DNA of 64,000 nt from Deefgea rivuli DSM 18356 (GTDB lineage Bacteria > Pseudomonadota > Gammaproteobacteria > Burkholderiales > Chitinibacteraceae), in contig NZ_KK211082.1 of NCBI RefSeq assembly GCF_000620145.1, positions 359,492 to 423,491 on the forward strand. The letters are read 5' to 3'. A model generated the notes under the pieces. The model was not told the DNA's origin. It worked only from the letters and a program-made list of their open reading frames with translations, and did not search any database. Positions 25,984-34,886 of the stretch are shown piece after piece (the stretch's first letter is position 1; every line of letters starts with the position of its first letter). The translations under genes were made by a program, and so were the position numbers.

Positions 25984-26754
25984 CTATTTTAAGGATTGCA
26001 GCGCTGGTTTCGCGCAGCGAAATCCCAATGTATTCACGCTATCCTGCCCCTTGAGTGCGGTCAGCAAGGCAATCCGCATCAGCACTGCATAATTTTCTTT
26101 ATCGCCCAAAGACAATGCCGCTGCGCCGCAAGTTTCTAGCACTTTTTGCTCGCCCTGCGCGCGACTATCCACATTCACAAACAGGCCGTTAAAATCATCC
26201 ACCCATTCCCAAATCGACTGATGCAAATCGTAAACGCCGTAAAAATTGGCCGGATGTCGCCCTGCTGCGGGTAAAACGTCGGTACTCAGCGTTTCATACC
26301 AGCCCAAGATTTTGGCGCGCCACAGCGGATCTTTGCGCGCATCAGGCCGTGTTTCATCGGCGGCAGCGGCAAACTCCCATTGCGACCACGTCGGCAATGC
26401 CGCGCCTTCCGTTTCACAAAATGCACTCGCAGCAAACCAGCTCACTTGTGTCACCGGTGCTGCAGGCGTGTTGGGTGAAAAATCCAGCGGCGCTGCCCAG
26501 CTAGCGAGATAATTTTCGCCAGCAAACAGCGTTGCCACCTGATCCCGCTGCCACTTTGGATTACGCTGCAAAAACTGCTTAAATTCTGCATTGCTCACCG
26601 GTAGCGTGCGCAATTGATACGCCGCCACTTGCACCGTTTCGCCATCGAGTGGCAAAGCGGTACGCAGCGTGCCACCCGCAATCGGCACATAATCAGCAGC
26701 AAATACGCTACTGATTAAACTCATGCCCAATAGCCTGGCGGCGGCGATTTTCAT
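25984..26754 (-). CDS. nirV: NirV-like formylglycine-generating-enzyme family protein
   Basis: The 256-residue protein has a signal peptide (to VFAAD) and a FGE-sulfatase/SUMF1-type fold: IAGGTLRTALPLDGETVQVAAYQLRTLPVSNAEFKQFL, VTQVSWFAASAFCETEGAALPTWSQWEFAAAA, FYGVYDLHQSIWEWVDDF and TLGFRCAK. NirV genes of this kind accompany nirK in several denitrifiers; the role is not settled. Its start overlaps the cytochrome c stop by four bases. The gene name is given from family and position. Confidence 0.75.
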   Translation of the reverse strand: MKIAAARLLGMSLISSVFAADYVPIAGGTLRTALPLDGETVQVAAYQLRTLPVSNAEFKQFLQRNPKWQRDQVATLFAGENYLASWAAPLDFSPNTPAAPVTQVSWFAASAFCETEGAALPTWSQWEFAAAADETRPDARKDPLWRAKILGWYETLSTDVLPAAGRHPANFYGVYDLHQSIWEWVDDFNGLFVNVDSRAQGEQKVLETCGAAALSLGDKENYAVLMRIALLTALKGQDSVNTLGFRCAKPALQSLK

Positions 26755-27140
26755 TTTGCGACTCGCAGTTTTTTCACTTGCTCCACTTTCAGCGTTGGCT
26801 TGCCCGCATTGAGCGCCACGCTGACATAATTGAGCACATCGGTCATTTCTTGATCGGTCAAATTTTGCGCCGGCATCGCAGAATTAAATTTCTGCCCATT
26901 CACTGTCACTTCGCCCGTCATACCCTGATCGAGAATTTTAACCAAAGTGGCTGGCGTCGCTTTTTTGAAAAAATCCGATTTAGCCAGCGGCGGAAATGCG
27001 CCGGGCAAACCCTCCCCCGTCGCCATATGACAGGCGACGCAGATTCGGTCATAAACGACTTTACCCGCACTCACATCCGCAGAAAATACAGGCATCATCA
27101 ACAAACTGGAGCACAGCACCAGCAAAGATTTCTTTAGCAT
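26751..27140 (-). CDS. Periplasmic c-type cytochrome
   Basis: The 129-residue protein has a signal peptide (MLKKSLLVLCSSLLMMPVFSA), one heme site CVACH, and a likely axial Met in KFNSAMPAQNLTDQEMTDVLNYVS. It resembles class I cytochromes and may donate electrons to the nitrite reductase encoded just upstream. AGGGG precedes the ATG at 27140. It overlaps the NirV-like gene and is separated from nirK by about 75 bases that hold Family A copy A3. Confidence 0.88.
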   Translation of the reverse strand: MLKKSLLVLCSSLLMMPVFSADVSAGKVVYDRICVACHMATGEGLPGAFPPLAKSDFFKKATPATLVKILDQGMTGEVTVNGQKFNSAMPAQNLTDQEMTDVLNYVSVALNAGKPTLKVEQVKKLRVAK

Positions 27141-27157
27141 CTTAATTACCCCTAGTT

Positions 27158-27207
27158 GGTATATAGATGTAGCCATTATTAAAATTAGGCTACATCTACA
27201 TACATCT
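27158..27207. repeat. Family A palindrome, copy A3
   Basis: GGTATATAGATGTAGCC faces GGCTACATCTACATACATC across ATTATTAAAATTA. It lies in the nirK-cytochrome gap, inside a likely operon. Confidence 0.8.
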
Positions 27208-27215
27208 AAAAACGA

Positions 27216-28262
27216 TCATTCCGCGCTCAATTTGCTATTCACGCCTTTGCTATAGATTTCTGGATGCTCATCCCCCGTCACCGACATAATCCCGATCGCG
27301 CCTTTATGGAAAGCACGGCTCAAAGCATGATCAACCAAGGTCAAATTGCCCGGCACTTTCGGTACAAATTCAACAATCGTCGATCCGCCCGGTGGCACCA
27401 CGGTGGTTTGGACTTGCTCTTGGAATTTCGTGCCGCCTTCAAAATAAACTTTATCGAATACCGCGCCGATCACATGGAAACTCGACATCAAATTCGGCCC
27501 GCCCGAACCAAAGTAAATCCGCACTTTGTCGTCCACTTTGGCGGTCAGCGCATTTTTGCCAGTCAGTGCATTCGATGCGCCGTTAAACAGCACATAGCTG
27601 GCGTTTTCATTAATCGACTTTTGCATATCAAACGGCTGCAAGCCGCCCGCGCCAAATGCGCCCGGCGTGTAAAAATCGCCCTGCATCACGTAATACTCTT
27701 TATCCACGGGCGCTAGGCCTTCTTCAGGCTCAACCAAAATCATGCCGTACATACCGTTGGCGATATGCATCGCCACCGGCGCGGTCGCGCAGTGATACAC
27801 GTACAAGCCAGGATTGAGTGCTTTAAAGGTGAATTTGGCCTGATTACCTGGCGCAATCAACGTTTGCGGTGCGCCACCGCCCGGGCCAGAAACGGCGTGC
27901 AAATCAATATTGTGTGGCAGCTTGCTGCTGGCCAGATTCTTTAAATTGAGCTCGACGGTATCACCTTGACGCACGCGTATCATTTTGCCCGGTACGGTGC
28001 CGCCAAACGTCCAAAACGTGTATTTCGTGCCCGGCGTAATTTCACGCACCATTTCTTCAACGGTGAGATTCACAATTACTTTCGCGGGTGTTTTGCGCGT
28101 AATCGGCGCAGGCACATTCGGCGGCGCGAGCAAGACCGCGGTTTCAACGGGTAAGGCGTCAGTATTCGCCCACACCGAAGGCGCAAACGCCGCGCACACC
28201 GCCAGCGCCAAAATTGGCAAAGCGACTTTTTTTACCGCCCAACTACAGCATTCCATAGCCAT
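27216..28262 (-). CDS. nirK: Copper-containing nitrite reductase (AniA/NirK)
   Basis: The 348-residue protein has a signal peptide (to SVWA) and two cupredoxin domains. By family alignment the type 1 copper ligands are His117, Cys158, His166 and Met171 ([26 protein letters not shown]), the type 2 ligands His122, His157 and His312, and the catalytic pair Asp120 and His263 (SSFHVIG). It reduces nitrite to NO in the periplasm. The ATG at 28262 follows CAGGAG; the longer frame is not supported. FNR-like and NsrR-like sites lie upstream. Confidence 0.95.
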   Translation of the reverse strand: MAMECCSWAVKKVALPILALAVCAAFAPSVWANTDALPVETAVLLAPPNVPAPITRKTPAKVIVNLTVEEMVREITPGTKYTFWTFGGTVPGKMIRVRQGDTVELNLKNLASSKLPHNIDLHAVSGPGGGAPQTLIAPGNQAKFTFKALNPGLYVYHCATAPVAMHIANGMYGMILVEPEEGLAPVDKEYYVMQGDFYTPGAFGAGGLQPFDMQKSINENASYVLFNGASNALTGKNALTAKVDDKVRIYFGSGGPNLMSSFHVIGAVFDKVYFEGGTKFQEQVQTTVVPPGGSTIVEFVPKVPGNLTLVDHALSRAFHKGAIGIMSVTGDEHPEIYSKGVNSKLSAE

Positions 28263-28324
28263 GATCCTGCTCCTGTTAACACGTTTTGATACGTATATGT
28301 TGTAACTAATAAGCATCTTTAATA

Positions 28325-28338
28325 TTGACAATTGTCAA
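28325..28338. promoter_or_regulatory. FNR-type box upstream of nirK
   Basis: TTGACAATTGTCAA is a perfect palindrome matching the FNR consensus TTGAT-N4-ATCAA at eight of ten half-site positions. It lies about 63 bases before the nirK ATG, suiting oxygen-limited activation. Confidence 0.6.
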
Positions 28339-28359
28339 CATAGATATTAAATACACATT
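28337..28359. promoter_or_regulatory. Weak NsrR-like site upstream of nirK
   Basis: AACATAGATAT, one base and AAATACACATT match the norB site at 14 of 23 positions. It overlaps the FNR-type box by two bases, so the two regulators could compete. Confidence 0.4.
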
Positions 28360-28387
28360 TAATTTTAGGTAAGCCATTTTTGCCAAT

Positions 28388-28411
28388 AAAAACGGCGCAC
28401 AAGGCGCCGTA
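28388..28411 (-). terminator. Rho-independent terminator after the second DUF2249 gene
   Basis: On the minus strand ACGGCGC-CTTGT-GCGCCGT is followed by TTTTTATT. It ends the DUF2249 transcript before the nirK promoter. Confidence 0.75.
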
Positions 28412-28474
28412 TCGTTTTGAATTTACGTTGTTTTTTCGCCTCAAACTGCAAAAAAATCATCCATCAAAGTGAGC

Positions 28475-28804
28475 TTATTGCCCGCTGCAACCGCAACCAC
28501 CCGAGCCGCAACCCTCACCCGCCGCAGCCACTTCTTCTTTAAGCGGATGAATTGAAAAATCAATCACAATCGCCTCATGATCGCGTTGAATATAGTTCGC
28601 TTTCACTTGGCCTTTATAGCGCTGTTCGATTTGTGCCAGCAATGGCAATGGATCATGGTCATTCACAAAACGCATCGTTTCGCCCTCAGACAAAGATTCC
28701 AGCGCACCAAAAATCGCCGCATGCCGAAAACGTTTCGCAACACCGCGTGCATCAAAACCGTACACACCATCTAAAGCAATATGAGAACTTCCGCAGCCTG
28801 ACAT
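28475..28804 (-). CDS. DUF2249 protein with Cys/Gly-rich tail (norB partner)
   Basis: The 109-residue protein has the DUF2249 core LDGVYGFDARGVAKRFRHAAIFGALESLSEGETMRFVNDHDPLPLLAQI and ends GCGSGGCGCSGQ, with another Cys at position 4 (MSGCGSSH). AGAGGAAA precedes the ATG. It lies between norB and nirK on the same strand. The Cys cluster suggests metal binding. It is a paralogue of the protein at 24884 (FESLKAGEAMELVNDH versus LESLSEGETMRFVNDH). Confidence 0.85.
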   Translation of the reverse strand: MSGCGSSHIALDGVYGFDARGVAKRFRHAAIFGALESLSEGETMRFVNDHDPLPLLAQIEQRYKGQVKANYIQRDHEAIVIDFSIHPLKEEVAAAGEGCGSGGCGCSGQ

Positions 28805-28860
28805 TTTCCTCTTCCTTTATCGATGTGGTGAGCTGAAGCCCACCCTACAAAATATACATT

Positions 28861-28908
28861 GGGTATATCAATGCAGACTTTAATAATTAACGCCTACATC
28901 GATATACA
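28861..28908. repeat. Family A palindrome, copy A4
   Basis: GGGTATATCAATGCAG faces CTACATCGATATACA across TAATAATTAA. It lies between norB and the DUF2249 gene. Confidence 0.8.
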
Positions 28909-28922
28909 TATAAAAATAACCC

Positions 28923-31205
28923 TTAAACTTTCGCACTCGCAAGCTGACCATCAATCACTGGAACCGGCCGACTTTGATCTTTACCCAACAAACGAATCGC
29001 AAACACCGCCAAGAACACCACGCCGACGGCAAATACAATGTCGCCCGGCACGCGCAGCCACACCAAGGTTTCCATTACTGGTGAATGGATAATTTCGGCT
29101 GAGCGGGCATACCACAGGCCGTGTTCGATGCTGGCAAAAGCTTGATAAATCCCAGCCGGCAGCAGCGACATAAACACCATCATCGCCAAGCCGATATTCA
29201 TGCTCCAGAATGCCGGTTTCAGCAGTTTGTCATTCCATTTCGCCGCAGGCGTTAGACCGCGCAAGCAGAACAACATCAAGCCAATGCCGAGCATGCCGTA
29301 CACACCAAACAGCGCGGCGTGGCCGTGGGCGGCGGTCATATTTAGGCCTTGCACGTAGTACAGCGAAATCGGAGGATTGATTGCAAAACCGAGCAAACCC
29401 GCACCGACGGTGTTCCAGAAACCGACGGCAACAAAACACATAATCGACCAACGATATTTCTCGACCCACGGTGCGGCTTGGGTGTGGCGGTAAGTGTGAT
29501 AAGCCTCAGCGGCAATCAAAGCCAGTGGCACGACTTCCAGCGCCGAGAACATCGCGCCAATCGCAATCACCGACGTTGGCGATCCGGTGAAATACAGGTG
29601 ATGCAAAGTCCCCAAAATGCCGCCAAACAAGAACACGATGGTTTCCAGCACAATTGCCCTATTGGCTGATGCGATACGGATCAAACCCAAGCGGCTGAGC
29701 AGTAAAGCAATCACGGCAGTGGCAAACACTTCAAAGAAGCCTTCGACCCACAAATGCACCAACCACCAGCGCCAGTATTCAATCATCGCGTAATGCGTTT
29801 TTTGCCCCCAAACCAGTGATGATGCATAGAACAGACCAATACAGACGGCAGAAATAAACACCATCGCGATTAAACCTTGGCTTTCCGACGGTTTGCGCAG
29901 CGCAGGCCACAAACCACGACCGAGCAAAGTCGCCCAAATCAACAGGCCAATAAACAGCAGGATTTGCCAAATACGACCCATGCTGGTGTATTCCAAACCC
30001 TGATTGCCGAGCCAAAAACTGTAGTCAGTCCCCAAGCGTTGCATCGTGCCAACCCAACCGGTCGCAATCGAGCCGACGACGATCAATAGCAAGGCATAAA
30101 ACAGCGCATCAGTGCCGAGTTTCTGAAATTTTGGCTCTTTGCCACCCAGTACTGGCGCAAGGAACAGACCCGTCGCCAACCACGCGGTCGCAATCCACAG
30201 CACGCCCAACTGAGTATGAATCGTGCGGCTCACCGTAAATGGCAGCACTTCCGCCAGTGGAATCCCAAAGAAACTGCCGCCTTCAACTTGATAATGTGCC
30301 GACACAATCCCCATGCCGACTTGCGCCAGCAGCAATCCAATCACCACGTAGAAATACTTCATCGTCGCGCGCATTGACGGCGTGAGTTTCAATGCGATCA
30401 AGGGATCAGTTTCCGGACAGACCGCTAGCTCATCATCGCGTTGCATATTGTGGAACAAGATCATCGCTGAAATACCCGCCAGCAATAAAATCACGCTGGC
30501 AATCGACCACATGCTGGTGCCTGTCGTTGGTTTGTTTTCAACCAGCGGTTCATGCGGCCAATTGCTGGTGTACGACAGATGACTTTCACCCGGACGATTA
30601 GTCGTTGCCGCCCACGCTGACCAGAAGAAAAACGCCGGCAAGGCTTTCAGATCATCGGCATTTTTGATTGAGCCGGAAATCATTGCGTATTGCTCACGCA
30701 ATGCGTCTTTGGCCGGATCGCTACCAAATAAGCTCACGTAATGCTGCGCCACTTGCGCCATCGCGACCGCACGATCAGCCTGAATCGTGATCGTATCGCT
30801 GGCTTTGTCATACGTATTGCCGCGCATCACCGCAATCAGACGGACATCAATCGGCGCTTGCTCTTCACGTGTGAGCTGTTCGTAATCTTTTTTGAATTGC
30901 TGTTGAGCCCAAATATTGCGCAGCGCCAACGCTTCGCGATGTAGCCAATCGGCCGACCAATCGGGCGCCACATAACTACCATGCCCCCACACCGAACCCA
31001 CTTGCTGACCACCCGCCGACAACCAAGCTTCTTGGCCGCGCTGGATTTGCTCGCCGGTATAAATGACTTTGCCGCTACTACTGATAACTTGCTGCGGAAT
31101 GGGTGGTTTATCGAGGTAAATTTCCCTGCCAATCCAGCCTAAAGCGGCGAATGACAGGAAAAACACCACCGCAAGCCAGCGCCAAAGGGTGCGCGTTTTT
31201 TGCAT
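28923..31205 (-). CDS. norB: Quinol-dependent nitric oxide reductase (qNor)
   Basis: The 760-residue single-chain enzyme has the N-terminal cytochrome-c-like extension of qNor without a heme motif (IQRGQEAWLSAGGQQVGSVWGHGSYVAPDWSADWLHREAL) followed by about twelve membrane helices with NorB heme and FeB ligands (HTQLGVLWIATAWL, HLWVEGFFEVFATAVIALLL, LHHLYFTGSP, NMTAAHGHAALFGVYG). It reduces NO to N2O using quinol, protecting the cell. The start at 31205 follows GGAG. An NsrR-like palindrome lies 71 bases upstream. Also called norZ. Confidence 0.95.
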   Translation of the reverse strand: MQKTRTLWRWLAVVFFLSFAALGWIGREIYLDKPPIPQQVISSSGKVIYTGEQIQRGQEAWLSAGGQQVGSVWGHGSYVAPDWSADWLHREALALRNIWAQQQFKKDYEQLTREEQAPIDVRLIAVMRGNTYDKASDTITIQADRAVAMAQVAQHYVSLFGSDPAKDALREQYAMISGSIKNADDLKALPAFFFWSAWAATTNRPGESHLSYTSNWPHEPLVENKPTTGTSMWSIASVILLLAGISAMILFHNMQRDDELAVCPETDPLIALKLTPSMRATMKYFYVVIGLLLAQVGMGIVSAHYQVEGGSFFGIPLAEVLPFTVSRTIHTQLGVLWIATAWLATGLFLAPVLGGKEPKFQKLGTDALFYALLLIVVGSIATGWVGTMQRLGTDYSFWLGNQGLEYTSMGRIWQILLFIGLLIWATLLGRGLWPALRKPSESQGLIAMVFISAVCIGLFYASSLVWGQKTHYAMIEYWRWWLVHLWVEGFFEVFATAVIALLLSRLGLIRIASANRAIVLETIVFLFGGILGTLHHLYFTGSPTSVIAIGAMFSALEVVPLALIAAEAYHTYRHTQAAPWVEKYRWSIMCFVAVGFWNTVGAGLLGFAINPPISLYYVQGLNMTAAHGHAALFGVYGMLGIGLMLFCLRGLTPAAKWNDKLLKPAFWSMNIGLAMMVFMSLLPAGIYQAFASIEHGLWYARSAEIIHSPVMETLVWLRVPGDIVFAVGVVFLAVFAIRLLGKDQSRPVPVIDGQLASAKV

Positions 31206-31275
31206 GATTGCTCTCCGTGAGTGATAAAAAATGAACTGCAAGTGAATTAGTTACATTTTATATGCACATTATCAA

Positions 31276-31298
31276 AACATGCAAATAATTTACATGTT
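31276..31298. promoter_or_regulatory. NsrR-like operator before norB
   Basis: AACATGCAAAT, one base and ATTTACATGTT form an 11-1-11 palindrome with one mismatched pair, in the size and AT-rich style of NsrR sites. nsrR itself lies immediately upstream. Confidence 0.7.
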
Positions 31299-31402
31299 TA
31301 AATCGACAATCCAAATTCAAAGAGATATTGAATCAGGGAAACAGCACCAAATGACGGAGGCACAACGCAGCAATACGACAAGTAGCGCGCTTGCGGAGCA
31401 AT

Positions 31403-31430
31403 AAAAAATGCCGCGACTTCAGCGCGGCAT
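31403..31430 (-). terminator. Rho-independent terminator after nsrR
   Basis: On the minus strand GCCGCG-CTGAAGT-CGCGGC is followed by ATTTTTTATT. It lies about 215 bases past nsrR and before the norB promoter. The rest of the 31299-31644 gap shows only Family A copy A5. Confidence 0.8.
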
Positions 31431-31434
31431 CAAT

Positions 31435-31483
31435 GGGTATATCAATATGATCTATACAATAAAATGCTTGCAGCAATATACAT
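31435..31483. repeat. Family A palindrome, copy A5 (degenerate)
   Basis: It starts GGGTATATCAATATGA and ends GCAATATACATC, with weaker pairing than the other copies. It lies next to the nsrR terminator. Confidence 0.55.
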
Positions 31484-31644
31484 CTAAAAAAATATTTCAA
31501 CTTAATGTCAGCAACACATCAAAGCAAGAAACACGCGCCGATATTAATCGACAAACCCAAAATCGCAAGCTTGAACAACAAAGCTAAAATCGACTACATT
31601 TCGGCGACTTGGGCATTTCAAATATCACCATCAAGCACTGCTGC

Positions 31645-32097
31645 TTATTCGCGGCGCTCGATCAGCGGAATCCGAAAAATGGCATTCAGCTCAACCGGAT
31701 TACTGATTAAATCAGCCAAACTATAGCGATCCAGCACCGCATACAGCGCTTGCATCGCTTCATTTAAAATCCCTTTCAAGCGACATACCGAGGCGATGCT
31801 ACAGGTTGAATGTTCGCGATCAAAGCATTCGACCATCGGGCTATCCGCCTCGCTCAAGCGCACCAAAGCGCCGACGCTAATCTCGCTCGGCGCGCGCGCC
31901 AAACGCATGCCACCACCCTTGCCACGCGAAGTTTCGATAAAACCATTGCGCGACAAAAAATTCACCACTTTCATCAAGTGATTGTCGGAAATATCATAAG
32001 CGCTGGCAATTTCACTGCGCGTAACAATGCCGCCGTCTTGCACGCCGACATAAATCAGCGTGCGCAAACAATAATCGGTAAACACATTCAAACGCAT
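31645..32097 (-). CDS. nsrR: NsrR, Rrf2-family nitric-oxide-sensing repressor
   Basis: The 150-residue protein begins [20 protein letters not shown] and has a winged helix ([42 protein letters not shown]) and three Cys in [21 protein letters not shown] that hold the NO-sensitive iron-sulfur cluster. It represses NO-detoxification genes until NO damages the cluster. Its position upstream of norB and the similar palindromes before norB, DUF2249-nnrS, nirK and itself support a local regulon. Confidence 0.94.
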   Translation of the reverse strand: MRLNVFTDYCLRTLIYVGVQDGGIVTRSEIASAYDISDNHLMKVVNFLSRNGFIETSRGKGGGMRLARAPSEISVGALVRLSEADSPMVECFDREHSTCSIASVCRLKGILNEAMQALYAVLDRYSLADLISNPVELNAIFRIPLIERRE

Positions 32098-32114
32098 CGC
32101 AGGCTCTCCCTCAA

Positions 32115-32137
32115 TAACAGCATTTATTATACATCTT
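32115..32137. promoter_or_regulatory. NsrR-like site before nsrR
   Basis: Read on the minus strand, AAGATGTATAA, one base and AAATGCTGTTA match the published-style NsrR consensus AAGATGYATTT-N-AAATRCATCTT at about 14 of 22 positions. It ends 18 bases before the start codon and may give autoregulation. Confidence 0.45.
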
Positions 32138-32194
32138 CGATGCCTTGATTCTTGCTAAAACTCAAGCGAAAGCAGCACACGCAAATAACAGATT

Positions 32195-32243
32195 GGGTAT
32201 ACCAACCTACGCCTTAATCAACATAGCCTACGTATAGATACCT
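32195..32243. repeat. Family A palindrome, copy A6
   Basis: GGGTATACCAACCTACGC faces GCCTACGTATAGATACCT across CTTAATCAACATA. It lies beside the chitinase terminator. Confidence 0.7.
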
Positions 32244-32245
32244 AC

Positions 32246-32275
32246 AAAAAAGCCCTGAACACGTCAGGGCTTTTT
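32246..32275. terminator. Terminator after the chitinase gene
   Basis: AGCCCTGA-ACACG-TCAGGGCT with A-run before and T-run after, usable on both strands. It lies about 25 bases past the chitinase stop on the minus strand. Confidence 0.85.
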
Positions 32276-32300
32276 CAATTCAAACTACTTAAACCAAAGC

Positions 32301-34310
32301 TTATTTGCGAACTTTGCTCATTGCATTCATCAAGGTGGCTGATTTGTCGTCGCCATCGAGTGACCAGCTGAACATACCGCCAAGGTTGTTGGCATTCACG
32401 TAATCAATCTTAGTTTGAATCACAGCCGGCGTGTCGTACGACCAGAATGTAGAGCCATCAAATTTCCAAGATTGTTTCGTCGTTGGATCAACATAAATCG
32501 TACCTGGTGCATTCACGAGCACTTTGTAGTCCTCAATCCCGTTTTCATACGTGCCACGCGCTGGCGTGGTGGCTTGTTGATACAGACCGTTATTCACGTT
32601 CGGTACACCGCTCCAACCACGACCGTAGAAGGGTACGCCAACGATGATTTTCTGTGCTGGGAAGCCGGCTGCTAGCAGGTTTTTCACTGAATCATCAATG
32701 TTGTAGTACGACGCTACGCCACGCTCGCCCGTTTTTGGATCTAGGTAGTTCGGGCTCTTAGCATCTGGGTACAGATTAGAATGGAAGTCCGTTTTCGCTG
32801 CTGGATTAGCGTGATTTTCACCGGCGGCATCCATATACGTCGTGCTGGTGTATTCCCAACCGCCGTGGAAGTCATAAGTCATCAAGTTGATGAAATCGAG
32901 GTATTTGCTGTATTCAGCTGGTTCAGTCTTCTCGATTTTATCTTTACCGGCTGACATCGCTGCCGTTAGGTAATATTTCTTGTTGCCGTTGACTTTGCTC
33001 AAGGCATCGAGTTGCGCGCGGAATTCAGCCATCAACAAGGTGAAGTTGCGTTTGTCGTTAGCATCAACGGTGTTGTACGGTTGACCGCCGCCGCCTGGGA
33101 ATTCCCAATCGATATCTACGCCGTCAAACACATTGGCCATCGCGCCGACACCGCCGCGACCGCTGTACATCGGCAAGTTGCCTTTGATGTAAATATCCAA
33201 GCACGATGCCACCAGCTGTTTACGTAGCGCATCGGTTTTGGCTGCATTCGCAAACCATTTCGACCAAGTCCAGCCGCCCAATGAAATGAAAATCTTCATG
33301 TTCGGGAACATTTTGCGTAGCGATTGCAACTCGTGGAAGTTACCTGCTAGCGGTGTTTCCCAAGTGATTGGCGTGCCACCCGCGATTTGACGGCTAGGCG
33401 TGCGGCCATAATCGGCCCATGCATCGCCACCGCTACCCGCATCCGGTGCATTTGGCGTAGTTGCGCCAGACTCTAGTTTGTCGATGCCAGCGCCACATTC
33501 GTAGCCGCCATTTTTCGGATAAATATTACCGAAGGCATAGTTCAGGTAAGTCATTTTGGCCGCAGAGCCATTGCTGACGATATCAGCCAATTCCATGCCG
33601 CGCGCGTAAACGCCCCACTGTGCGAAGTAAGAACCGACTTCTTTGCCGCCAATTGCTGGCGTTGGCGTTGGGCCAACTGGTGTCGTCGTTGGCGTTACTG
33701 TTGGGATTGGTGAGGCCGTTACGACTGGCGTTGTGCTTGCCGTAGGTGTTGCCGTGACGACAGGACTTGTAGTTGGTGCAACAGTCACCACTGGCGTTAC
33801 CGTTGGCTTCGCAGTTGGGCCCACACAAGCACCTAGATCGCGCCATGGGCCATCCACTTCAGCAGCATTTGGCGTATTGCCTTGCGTCCACCATTTAGCT
33901 TGGAAATTACGACCGTTGTAGCTCACCGTTTGATTGGTATAAACCGTTGTGCTGCTCCATGCGGCGGCAGTGCAAGAGCCTGTTACCGGCGGTGTAGTAA
34001 CGACAGGTGTAGCGGTAGGCGCTGTTGTTGGTTTTACCGTCGGCGCAATCGTCGCAACAGGCGTTGGTGTCGCTACCGAACCCGTCGAAGCACCCAAATC
34101 TTTCCACAAAGTTGGCGTTGCCAACGGATTCCAGTTTGCACCCACATAAGCGGTGTGCGTTACCAGCGATGAATAATCATGGCCGCTGTAACTCACCGTC
34201 GTGCCAGCACTATATGTAGTGCCTTCTTGCCAAGCCGGAGCGGCATAACTAAATGAAGCAAAAACCGCAACAGGCAAAGCCGCTGCCGCAAAGTGTTTCA
34301 GTTTAAACAT
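32301..34310 (-). CDS. Secreted GH18 chitinase with two chitin-binding modules
   Basis: The 669-residue protein has a signal peptide (to about residue 23), a CBM5/12-type module (24-73: PAWQEGTTYSAGTTVSYSGHDYSSL, TLWKDLG), a Thr/Pro/Val linker, a second module (113-161: AAWSSTTVYTNQTVSYNGRNFQAKWWTQGNTP, GPWRDLGAC), another linker to about 221, and a GH18 barrel. The catalytic motif FDGVDIDWEF has Asp399, Asp401 and Glu403 as acid/base. ISLGGWTWS and MTYDFHGGWE are also typical. It should cut chitin outside the cell. The ATG at 34310 follows GGAG. Confidence 0.95.
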   Translation of the reverse strand: MFKLKHFAAAALPVAVFASFSYAAPAWQEGTTYSAGTTVSYSGHDYSSLVTHTAYVGANWNPLATPTLWKDLGASTGSVATPTPVATIAPTVKPTTAPTATPVVTTPPVTGSCTAAAWSSTTVYTNQTVSYNGRNFQAKWWTQGNTPNAAEVDGPWRDLGACVGPTAKPTVTPVVTVAPTTSPVVTATPTASTTPVVTASPIPTVTPTTTPVGPTPTPAIGGKEVGSYFAQWGVYARGMELADIVSNGSAAKMTYLNYAFGNIYPKNGGYECGAGIDKLESGATTPNAPDAGSGGDAWADYGRTPSRQIAGGTPITWETPLAGNFHELQSLRKMFPNMKIFISLGGWTWSKWFANAAKTDALRKQLVASCLDIYIKGNLPMYSGRGGVGAMANVFDGVDIDWEFPGGGGQPYNTVDANDKRNFTLLMAEFRAQLDALSKVNGNKKYYLTAAMSAGKDKIEKTEPAEYSKYLDFINLMTYDFHGGWEYTSTTYMDAAGENHANPAAKTDFHSNLYPDAKSPNYLDPKTGERGVASYYNIDDSVKNLLAAGFPAQKIIVGVPFYGRGWSGVPNVNNGLYQQATTPARGTYENGIEDYKVLVNAPGTIYVDPTTKQSWKFDGSTFWSYDTPAVIQTKIDYVNANNLGGMFSWSLDGDDKSATLMNAMSKVRK

Positions 34311-34328
34311 GTAAGGGTCTCCATCCAC

Positions 34329-34730
34329 TCATTGAATTGGTGTCATTCGCGCAATGCAACTGGTATGTAACTCGACCAGTTAGCCAGACCACTTTTTGTA
34401 AGTTTCTTAGGTTCTAGGCTGAATAACGTTTCGCTGCAAACTACACAATGCAGCGATGGGTACGATTTACGTAGATAGGGGCAACTCTTGTCAAGTGACT
34501 GTGATCTCAACCATTTTCAACAAAAAGTCATCACGCCATCACTTAATGAAGCACACTACAAAAAATACAAGCCCCAAAAATGCTGCGTCGCAACAACCAA
34601 TTAAAACTAACTCAATCTGTCAGATAAAATAAGAAAAACAGCATGTTGCAGCGCATTAATTAGCGTTGAATAATGTAACAAAACAACTCAAAAAAAGCCG
34701 CTATTCAAGCCGCCAAGCTACAAATGATAG
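34329..34730. other. Gene-free stretch upstream of the chitinase
   Basis: AT-rich sequence without a supported gene, tRNA or repeat family member. It should contain the chitinase promoter, but I cannot single one out. Confidence 0.5.
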
Positions 34731-34785
34731 ATACAAAAAAAAGACAACTCGAAGCGCAATGAATCATTGCGTCCAAGTCATCTTT
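34731..34785 (-). terminator. Terminator after the chromate transporter gene
   Basis: On the minus strand GATGACTTGGACGCAATG pairs with CATTGCGCTTCGAGTTGTC, followed by eight T. It is a long stem with a few mismatches. Confidence 0.7.
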
Positions 34786-34886
34786 CTTCTTATACATTAC
34801 AAAAACTTACCAGCAAAGAAATAAACATTACATAATAATCAAATAAACCACGCCAAAGTACGAATACCAAGCCTCCACTATTGGCA

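Noticed and set aside
31505..31726. Plus-strand 73-codon frame overlapping the 3' end of nsrR
   Set aside because: No ribosome-binding site and composition unlike the neighbouring genes; it overlaps a well-supported gene on the other strand.
33643..33921. Repeated ACTGGCGTTG-like units resembling a short tandem repeat or CRISPR
   Set aside because: They are the reverse strand of the Thr/Pro/Val linkers of the chitinase; spacing is irregular and no cas genes are present.
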